From: Candidatus Eiseniibacteriota bacterium
Lineage (GTDB): Bacteria; Arandabacterota; Arandabacteria; Arandabacterales; Arandabacteraceae
Length of the DNA stretch: 5,164 nt
Assembly (NCBI GenBank): GCA_030622265.1
Contig: JAUXGG010000161.1
Span: 1 to 5,164, forward strand
Direction of reading: 5' to 3'
A model generated the notes under the pieces. It made no database searches. It worked only from the letters and a program-made list of their open reading frames with translations, and was not told where the DNA came from. The position numbers and the translations under genes were made by a program. Of the stretch, positions 1 to 4,604 are shown piece after piece (position 1 is the first letter of the stretch; every line of letters begins with the position of its first letter).

Positions 1-1513
1 GCTCATCATGGCCGGCGGGTGAATAGACCGTACCCAGCCGGGCAAGGCCCAGCTCATAAAAGAGCTGACTCGCCAGGTCCGCATTCACCTCGGCAAGCAC
101 GCCCAGGTGCGGGAACATGAAGGCAGAGTCCACGGCCAGCTCCACCACACCCACAGGCTGGAGCGCATCGATCAAGATCATCGCGGCGGCCTCGCGCGGG
201 GAATGCGAGAGTATTCCACCGCTGCCGATGACCAGGTCATAGTCCTGAAGCACCAGCTCGATCCTGCCTTCCGGGTGAAGCTCCTTCCTCCAGTTGCGCC
301 TGGGGCCGCGAATGAGATCATCTATATCCGGCCTGAATTGCGGGACTTCATCAGGCGCGGCCTCCATCACTTGCAGATGCTCCATCACGGCTTCCCTGAC
401 CGCGATGGTCGCTACCGCCCACTCGGTCATCATGTCCTCTGAGTTATCCGGAAGCCGCGTGGGATTGAGATGCTTGTTACCTATTCGGTTCCAGAGCTCG
501 GTCTCGGTAAGATCGGAAGGATGAAGTTCCTGGATCGATGCAATACCTCCGAGTTCGGCCACGTTCCGGATGCTGTAGCTCATCCCCAGGTTGGCGCTCA
601 CCGTGCGGAAGACTCTCCCGTTGACGGCGCTGAAGACATCGGTTGTCGCCCCGCCCAGGTCAATGGCGAGCACGGCCTTGTCCAGGTCCCTCGAGACCTG
701 AGCCAGGATATTGCCGAAAGCCGCGGGCGTCGGCCTTATGGGTGAGTCCACCCATGCCTTCATCTTGTGGTACCCGGGCGCCTTGCTCATCACATGGTCC
801 ATAAAGAGCTCATGAATGAGCCTGCGTGCCGGCTCGAAGTTCTCGTGGTCACCGGCGGGCCGCACATTGGGTACGGTGCGGAGCTCGAATTCACCCCTTA
901 ATACCTGCGCCACATAATCGGTTGCATTGGCATTACCACCGTAAATCAAATCGAGCCTGGACTCTGTGCTCAGCTTGGGATGAAGATCGGACTCCACCAC
1001 GAGCTCGGCAAGAAAAACCGGACCCGAGAGATTGTCACCATCGAAACCACCGGCCAGGAGCACCATGTCCGGCCGGAGCAAGCGTAAGTCCTCGATCTTG
1101 CGATAGGGCGTGCGGCCATCGTTCATGGCAATGATATCGAGCACGATAGCCCCGGCGCCCAGGGCCACGCGGTCGGCACTGGCGGCGGTGAGATCCCGCA
1201 CCAGCCCCGTTACCACCATCGCGAGGCCGCCTCCCGCGCTCGAGGTGGAGAGATAAGGCACCGAGGGCGAGCCGTCCTTGACGAGGATATGCCCCGTCTC
1301 TTCCTCCAGGGCACGGATTGCGCCGAGCACTCCAATCGAAACGTCCTCGTGGGGCTTCTCGACCGTGGTCGGCGCTTCCTCGCGGAAGAACCTCCATCTT
1401 CCGTTTTTCTTCTCATACAGGATGGCCTTGGTTGTGGTGCTCCCCACATCCGTTATGCAGAAAAGCGAAGTGTCCCGGGAAAACGACGGTGTACCCTTAG
1501 CGGAAACCGCCAT
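1..1513 (-). CDS. GlmL/MutL-family ASKHA ATPase (mutase-associated), C-terminus beyond window
   Basis: The first 504 codons are present; translation runs leftward off the window, so the C-terminus is missing. Actin/Hsp70-type (ASKHA) nucleotide-binding signatures are visible in order: phosphate-1 loop ITDVGSTTTKAIL (about residues 20-32), phosphate-2 loop AIDLGGATTDVF (283-294) and an adenosine-loop-like VIGSGGILS (428-436), followed by DSAFMFPHLGVLA (462-474). This layout fits the GlmL/MutL family, unrelated to DNA-mismatch MutL, whose genes accompany B12-dependent glutamate mutase and some aminomutases. The supposed role is ATP-dependent assembly or reactivation of the mutase in the cytoplasm, but this is weakly tested for the family. 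Typical clostridial GlmL is about 460 residues; this longer form resembles the extended versions annotated as 'glutamate mutase L'. The start at 1513 is chosen because AAGGAGG lies 5 nt upstream. No mutase gene is visible in the window. Family assignment is firm, substrate is not. Confidence 0.86.
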   Translation of the reverse strand, partial: MAVSAKGTPSFSRDTSLFCITDVGSTTTKAILYEKKNGRWRFFREEAPTTVEKPHEDVSIGVLGAIRALEEETGHILVKDGSPSVPYLSTSSAGGGLAMVVTGLVRDLTAASADRVALGAGAIVLDIIAMNDGRTPYRKIEDLRLLRPDMVLLAGGFDGDNLSGPVFLAELVVESDLHPKLSTESRLDLIYGGNANATDYVAQVLRGEFELRTVPNVRPAGDHENFEPARRLIHELFMDHVMSKAPGYHKMKAWVDSPIRPTPAAFGNILAQVSRDLDKAVLAIDLGGATTDVFSAVNGRVFRTVSANLGMSYSIRNVAELGGIASIQELHPSDLTETELWNRIGNKHLNPTRLPDNSEDMMTEWAVATIAVREAVMEHLQVMEAAPDEVPQFRPDIDDLIRGPRRNWRKELHPEGRIELVLQDYDLVIGSGGILSHSPREAAAMILIDALQPVGVVELAVDSAFMFPHLGVLAEVNADLASQLFYELGLARLGTVYSPAGHDE

Positions 1514-1518
1514 GTTAG

Positions 1519-1525
1519 CCTCCTT
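1519..1525 (-). promoter_or_regulatory. Shine-Dalgarno site of the GlmL/MutL-family gene
   Basis: AAGGAGG on the minus strand is a full match to the Shine-Dalgarno core, 5 nt before the ATG at 1513. It fixes the start of the MutL-family gene. It lies directly against the right arm of a small inverted repeat (1524-1539), sharing two bases with it. Confidence 0.85.
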
Positions 1526-1539
1526 AGGCAGTGCCCTAA
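1524..1539 (-). repeat. Small inverted repeat TTAGG-N6-CCTAA next to the ribosome binding site
   Basis: Two perfectly complementary 5-base arms, TTAGG and CCTAA, enclose 6 bases in the 5' leader of the MutL-family gene. The downstream arm overlaps the first two bases of the AAGGAGG ribosome binding site. It could be a weak RNA hairpin affecting ribosome access, or a protein-binding palindrome. The arms are short, so chance is possible. Confidence 0.35.
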
Positions 1540-1567
1540 AGCGATCAGGGGAGAATATCTCTATCCA

Positions 1568-1601
1568 CACCGACTATAAGAAGACCGGCACCGACTGTAA
1601 A
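1568..1601 (-). repeat. 13-bp direct repeat spaced 21 bp, overlapping the -35 and -10 elements
   Basis: Read on the plus strand, CACCGACTATAAG (1568-1580) and CACCGACTGTAAA (1589-1601) match at 11 of 13 positions and start 21 bp apart, two helical turns. Each copy covers one promoter hexamer of the MutL-family promoter (the first the -10, the second the -35). This geometry suits a regulator that binds tandem sites on one face of the helix, but no regulator is identified. Confidence 0.45.
1573..1601 (-). promoter_or_regulatory. Sigma-70-type promoter for the GlmL/MutL-family gene
   Basis: On the minus strand TTTACA (1601-1596, 5 of 6 to TTGACA) is separated by exactly 17 bp from TATAGT (1578-1573, 5 of 6 to TATAAT). 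A transcription start near 1566 would give a leader of about 53 nt before the ATG at 1513. The site lies between the stop codon of the upstream exported-protein gene (1634) and the MutL-family gene, so the latter probably has its own transcript, alone or in addition to read-through. Confidence 0.6.
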
Positions 1602-1633
1602 GCAGGAGATGCTCACTCACTTCCTCGCCCGGG

Positions 1634-2458
1634 CTAGTAAAGCAGTATCACCTTCCTGGTATGGACAGACGATCCGGTCTCAAGCCTAAGGAAAAAAAGT
1701 CCGGGTCCCAGCCGTCTGCCTGATGAGTCTCTGCCGTCCCAGGTGGTACGGCGATGGCCGCCGGACACCACCCCGCTCTGATGGAAGCTCTCTTCGGTAA
1801 GGATGAACCGGCAATTGTAAGTCCCCGCCGGAAGCGTCGTCTCCCCTTCGCAGAGTCTTTCGATCTCGGCATAGACTCCGATATCGACCGGGCCAATGTC
1901 CTCATCATAGGCAGAATCGCCGGCATACCCGACGACAGTGCTCCACCTCGCGGGGCTGTCGCAAGGACCTCTCGCCCGCTGGTGTTCCCACCACAGGACA
2001 TAGTAGCTGCTCTCGGTGGCGAAACCGGCATCAGCCGAACCCAGACTACCGGTTACGAAGAAGTCGAAGAGCAGATAGCCCTCGTAGATATAGTCAGGGT
2101 CGCCACGGTGCGCCTCATAGTCCGAGTCGCTGCTGTTTACCGGGTTGGGAGTCATCCGCCACCACCGGCCTGCGTAGCCGATGCGCTCATTGGTGGCGTC
2201 ATCCCCGTCGGCGCCCCAGACACCCTCCGGCTTCCCCACGAGCTTCACCTGGTAGGCAACCGCATAGAGATTGCCGGCGATGTCCCGCCAGCGAAACGGG
2301 GCATCCGGCCAGGTGGTAACATCGATGGCCGGAACCAGTTCGGCCGAATCCGGAGGGCAGGGCTGGGCCAGAGCCGAGCCGATTGTCGCACACAGAGCTA
2401 TGAGGAGAAGTACGATCCCGAGCTGATGAAGCCTCTCGAGGAGTGTCTCAAGCCTGAT
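1634..2458 (-). CDS. Exported protein with FlgD-like/type IX secretion-style C-terminal tail; non-canonical start
   Basis: About 274 residues, function unrecognised. The N-terminus is a convincing Sec signal peptide: hydrophobic LGIVLLLIALCATIGSALA ending in an ALA|Q cleavage site at about residue 31. The middle is rich in aromatic and acidic residues (for example GRWWRMTP, YVLWWEHQRARG) and matches no family I know. The last 37 residues, from TTWDGRDSSGRRLGPG through GLFFLRLETG to KVILLY, are typical of FlgD-Ig-like and type IX secretion sorting tails (WDGRD..G..+..G+YF.RL..G......K+.L+). The protein is therefore probably periplasmic, outer-membrane or surface exposed. The frame is open back to a TGA at 2504-2506 but has no ATG, GTG or TTG before the signal peptide. 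I place the start at ATC 2458 because AGGTGA lies 7 nt upstream. The first certain in-frame GTG (2248) would delete the signal peptide. A base error or frameshift at the 5' end is an alternative. Confidence 0.7.
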   Translation of the reverse strand: MRLETLLERLHQLGIVLLLIALCATIGSALAQPCPPDSAELVPAIDVTTWPDAPFRWRDIAGNLYAVAYQVKLVGKPEGVWGADGDDATNERIGYAGRWWRMTPNPVNSSDSDYEAHRGDPDYIYEGYLLFDFFVTGSLGSADAGFATESSYYVLWWEHQRARGPCDSPARWSTVVGYAGDSAYDEDIGPVDIGVYAEIERLCEGETTLPAGTYNCRFILTEESFHQSGVVSGGHRRTTWDGRDSSGRRLGPGLFFLRLETGSSVHTRKVILLY

Positions 2459-2465
2459 ATCCCGC

Positions 2466-2471
2466 TCACCT
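2466..2471 (-). promoter_or_regulatory. Putative ribosome binding site before the ATC start of the exported protein
   Basis: AGGTGA on the minus strand matches the 3' part of the extended Shine-Dalgarno sequence AAGGAGGTGA. It sits 7 nt before the in-frame ATC at 2458. It is the only visible element that marks a start for the signal-peptide frame. Confidence 0.45.
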
Positions 2472-2513
2472 GCAGCGAGGCTCTGCCTGAGCCGGCGGAG
2501 AGGTCACACTAAC

Positions 2514-2550
2514 TCGGGGGTGAAGCCTGAGTCTGTAAGTCTCACCCCGA
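2514..2550. repeat. Inverted repeat in the divergent intergenic region (possible operator)
   Basis: TCGGGGGTGA (2514-2523) and TCACCCCGA (2542-2550) are complementary over 9 bp, with one extra G in the left arm and an 18-base gap. The repeat lies just upstream of the -35 element of the metal-transport operon promoter (2554), and between two genes transcribed away from it. It is therefore unlikely to be a terminator, and there is no T-run after it. A regulator-binding site is plausible, but it resembles no operator I recognise. Confidence 0.4.
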
Positions 2551-2553
2551 CCC

Positions 2554-2583
2554 TTGCAAACCCGTCCCAGCCTGTGCCATAAT
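2554..2583 (+). promoter_or_regulatory. Extended -10 promoter of the metal-handling ABC operon
   Basis: TTGCAA (2554-2559, 4 of 6 to TTGACA), an 18-bp spacer, and CATAAT (2578-2583, 5 of 6 to TATAAT). TG at 2575-2576, one base before the -10, forms an extended -10. The expected start of transcription, about 7 nt after the -10, is 2590, the A of the ATG of the 41-codon ORF. It is the only strong promoter visible before the operon. Confidence 0.6.
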
Positions 2584-2589
2584 CCCCGC

Positions 2590-2715
2590 ATGCGACTACA
2601 CTCTATTGCAGCCAGATTCGTGGTGAAGGCAGTGGACGGCATGTGGAAGATCACAGATCTCGAGTTCCTGGAGGAGATTCGGATCGACCCCATGACCGGC
2701 GAGAAGCTGAGCTGA
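2590..2715 (+). CDS. Small hypothetical protein, 41 residues, first ORF of the metal-handling operon
   Basis: The ORF runs from ATG 2590 to TGA 2713-2715, 11 nt before the ABC ATPase start. The protein starts MRLHSIAARFVVKAVDGMWK and ends DPMTGEKLS; residues 10-32 (RFVVKAVDG.WKITDLEFLEEIR) read like a real protein. That piece resembles the last strands of NTF2/SnoaL-like folds, where a 'dGxWkI.d' strand pair is common, so it could be a remnant of a larger protein. This is inference. There is no Shine-Dalgarno sequence before ATG 2590, but the promoter predicts transcription starting at this very A, so a leaderless start is possible. An in-frame TTG at 2554 would extend the protein by 12 residues but coincides with the -35 hexamer. 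Its translation could couple to that of the ATPase, which also lacks a good ribosome binding site. It has no signal peptide or membrane segment. Confidence 0.42.
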   Translation: MRLHSIAARFVVKAVDGMWKITDLEFLEEIRIDPMTGEKLS

Positions 2716-2726
2716 GACGATAGACC

Positions 2727-3410
2727 ATGATAGAGATAAACTCACTTGAGTTCGAGTACAGGGCCGGCGAGTTCCATCTCACCATGCCGGAGTTCGCCGT
2801 GGAAAAGGGTGAGAAGGTCGCGGTCATCGGGCCCAGCGGCTCTGGGAAGACCACCCTGCTTAACCTGGTGGCAGGCATCCTGACTCCCCGGAAAGGCTCG
2901 GTCGCAGTCGGCAACACCGTAGTGAGCGGCCTCAGTGACCAGGCCAGGCGGGACTTCCGGATTACCAATGTCGGTTTTGTCTTCCAGGATTTTGCGCTCC
3001 TCGACTACCTCAATGTGATGGACAATATTCTCCACCCTTACCGGATCACGGGAGCTCTTAAGCTCACCGGCGAGATCCGCGAGCGAGCCGCGATGCTGGC
3101 ACGCGAGATGGGAATCGGAGACAAACTCAGGCGCCAATCCACCGATCTTTCCCACGGGGAAAAACAGAGGGCGGCCATCTGCCGGGCGCTTCTCCCTCAT
3201 CCCAGAGTTATCCTCGCCGACGAGGCCACGGGAAATCTCGATCCCGGGAACAAGATCCGCATCCTCGAGCTTCTCTTCGAGAGCGTCGAGAAACACGATG
3301 CCACCCTCCTGGCCGTGACTCATGACCACGAGCTCCTCCCCCACTTCGACCGGGTAGCCGATTTCCAGGCCTTTCAGGGACAGGCTGCTCAAGGGGGTCA
3401 GGCACCATGA
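2727..3410 (+). CDS. ABC transporter ATP-binding protein, LolD/MacB (FtsE-like) type
   Basis: A complete nucleotide-binding domain of 227 residues, the usual length for LolD/FtsE-type subunits. Visible motifs: Walker A GPSGSGKTT (35-43, Lys41), Q-loop FVFQDFALLDYLNV (84-97, Gln87), ABC signature LSHGEKQR (141-148), Walker B VILADEATGNLD (161-172, Asp165 and catalytic Glu166) and H-loop THD (His199). The ATGNLD D-loop and the 'FQDFALLDYLNVMDNI' region are characteristic of the MacB/LolD/FtsE family, not of ZnuC. It hydrolyses ATP on the cytoplasmic face and drives the FtsX-like permease encoded next. The second signature position is His instead of the usual Gly (LSHGE for LSGGQ), which is tolerated in some family members. 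Its stop overlaps the next start by ATGA, so the two are almost certainly translationally coupled. No good ribosome binding site precedes ATG 2727; the start fits family N-termini (MIEI..L.F.Y). Confidence 0.95.
   Translation: MIEINSLEFEYRAGEFHLTMPEFAVEKGEKVAVIGPSGSGKTTLLNLVAGILTPRKGSVAVGNTVVSGLSDQARRDFRITNVGFVFQDFALLDYLNVMDNILHPYRITGALKLTGEIRERAAMLAREMGIGDKLRRQSTDLSHGEKQRAAICRALLPHPRVILADEATGNLDPGNKIRILELLFESVEKHDATLLAVTHDHELLPHFDRVADFQAFQGQAAQGGQAP
3391..3397 (+). promoter_or_regulatory. Ribosome binding site of the permease inside the ATPase 3' end
   Basis: AAGGGGG lies 9 nt before ATG 3407. A second in-frame ATG follows at 3410, also usable. It supports initiation at the ATGA overlap rather than at a later internal codon. 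Confidence 0.5.
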
Positions 3411-4588
3411 TGGACTCCCTCTATATAGCCTGGAAGTACCTCACCTATAACAAGGTAAAGACGGCCACCCTCGTGGCCTGCATCGTCCTCATCGCCTTTC
3501 TCCCCATGGCTCTCGAGCTCTTGCTCGATGAGAGCGAGCGGCAGCTCCTCTCCCGCGCCGTATCGACGCCCCTTGTGGTAGGCGCCAAGGGCAGCGCCCT
3601 CGACCTGGTGATGAACACCATCTACTTCGGCGACGAGGTGCCCGAGATCATCACCATGGCCGCCGCTGAGAAGATCTACGAGTCCGACCTCGCGTTGCCG
3701 GTTCCCCTGTATGTGCGTTTCCAGGCGAGGAAGCATCCGATCGTGGGTACCACTCTCGACTACTTCGACTTCCGGGGCCTCACGCTCGCCACCGGGGAAT
3801 CCATAACCATGCTTGGCGACTGCGTCCTCGGAGCCACGGCAGCCGACAGGCTGGATCTTAATGTCGGGGAAAGCATAGTATCATCGCCCGAGAATCTCTT
3901 CGACCTGGCCGGCGTGTACCCCTTGAAGATGAAGGTCGTGGGGATCCTGGATAAGACTCACACCTCAGATGATCTCGCCATCTTCGTGGACCTTAAGACC
4001 ACCTATGTAATACAAGGCCTGGTGCACGGCCATACTGACCTCTGGAAGGTAAGGGATCCCACGCTGATCCTGAACAAAGATGATAAGAACATCACCGGCA
4101 GCGCCAAGGTCTATGAGTACACCGAGATAACCGAAGACAATATCGAGGAGTTTCATTATCATGGGGACCCAACGGCTGCTCCAATTACAGCCGTGATCGC
4201 GCTCCCCTTCGATGAGAAGTCAGGCACCATCCTCAGAGGACGTTACCTGACAGATGAGGAAAATCACCAGATCGTAAAACCGGCGGAAGTGATCAACACC
4301 CTGCTTGCCAGCATCTTCCGCATCAAGAACGTACTGGATGCCGTGATCGTGATCGTGGGCCTGGGAACCGTGATCGCCATCATACTGGTGTTCGCCCTGT
4401 CCTTGAGGCTCCGCCAGCGCGAGATCGTTACCATATTCAAGATCGGTTGCAGGCAAATGACCATTGCCCGTCTCATTGCGGCAGAGATTCTCATCATCGT
4501 TGGATTCAGCGCCATCATATGCCTCGTGCTGCTTGCTTTCGTAAATCACTATGATGATAGTCTGGTGAGGACCCTTTTCATTCGATAG
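3407..4588 (+). CDS. FtsX/MacB-like ABC permease of a metal-handling system
   Basis: 393 residues. A short amphipathic start (LYIAWKYLTYNKVKT) leads to TM1 (about 19-40), followed by a large periplasmic MacB-PCD-like domain (about 41-300), TM2 (about 310-334) and TM3 (about 355-380). Between TM2 and TM3, LRLRQREIVTIFKIGCRQM is the FtsX-domain hallmark (R.REI..++.+G.....I). MacB, LolC/E and FtsX normally have four membrane segments; here the protein ends about 13 residues after TM3, so the last one seems absent. The periplasmic domain starts with VVGAKGSALDLVMNTIYFG and contains HGH (207-209) and HYHGD (250-254), possible metal contacts. It would dimerise and couple ATP hydrolysis in the cytoplasm to movement of the periplasmic domain. 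Its placement between the ATPase and a ZnuA-like binding protein argues for a metal substrate. FtsX-family identity is sure; the transport direction is unknown. Confidence 0.93.
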   Translation: MMDSLYIAWKYLTYNKVKTATLVACIVLIAFLPMALELLLDESERQLLSRAVSTPLVVGAKGSALDLVMNTIYFGDEVPEIITMAAAEKIYESDLALPVPLYVRFQARKHPIVGTTLDYFDFRGLTLATGESITMLGDCVLGATAADRLDLNVGESIVSSPENLFDLAGVYPLKMKVVGILDKTHTSDDLAIFVDLKTTYVIQGLVHGHTDLWKVRDPTLILNKDDKNITGSAKVYEYTEITEDNIEEFHYHGDPTAAPITAVIALPFDEKSGTILRGRYLTDEENHQIVKPAEVINTLLASIFRIKNVLDAVIVIVGLGTVIAIILVFALSLRLRQREIVTIFKIGCRQMTIARLIAAEILIIVGFSAIICLVLLAFVNHYDDSLVRTLFIR

Positions 4589-4595
4589 AAAGGAG
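4589..4595 (+). promoter_or_regulatory. Ribosome binding site of the metal-binding protein gene
   Basis: AAAGGAG directly follows the permease stop codon and is 9 nt before ATG 4605. An in-frame GTG at 4599 is only 3 nt from the site, so ATG 4605 is preferred. Confidence 0.75.
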
Positions 4596-4604
4596 CCGGT
4601 GACG

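Noticed and set aside
107..1134. Several plus-strand open frames of 76-111 codons.
   Set aside because: They are antisense to the continuous MutL-family frame with ASKHA motifs, and their products show no recognisable domain.
1602..1633. A terminator after the exported-protein gene (CCCGGG just past the stop).
   Set aside because: CCCGGG is only a 6-base palindrome with no stem-loop of useful size and no T-run.
1754..2512. A 252-codon open frame on the plus strand, longer than the 204-codon frame opposite it that begins at GTG 2248.
   Set aside because: It is antisense to the exported-protein gene. The minus strand has a textbook signal peptide and a recognisable C-terminal tail, whereas the plus-strand product shows no domain, has no good ribosome binding site and arises from high GC content.
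2514..2550. The inverted repeat as a rho-independent terminator.
   Set aside because: Both flanking genes are transcribed away from it, there is no T-run on either side, and the loop is 18 bases.
2538..2559. A minus-strand promoter for the exported-protein gene using the palindromic TTGCAA as -35 and TACAGA as -10.
   Set aside because: The -10 matches only 3 of 6 bases and the spacer is 16 bp; it is too weak to annotate.
2459..2589. A Zur- or Fur-type operator before the metal operon.
   Set aside because: I see no AT-rich palindrome of the known type; regulation by zinc remains an expectation from gene content only.
2466..2693. A 75-codon minus-strand frame across the divergent intergenic region.
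   Set aside because: It overlaps the operon promoter and the small plus-strand ORF, is low in complexity (Ser/Arg-rich), and has no ribosome binding site or recognisable domain.
2742..3392. A 216-codon minus-strand open frame opposite the ABC ATPase.
   Set aside because: It is a shadow of the ATPase, whose Walker A, signature, Walker B and H-loop motifs are all intact on the plus strand.
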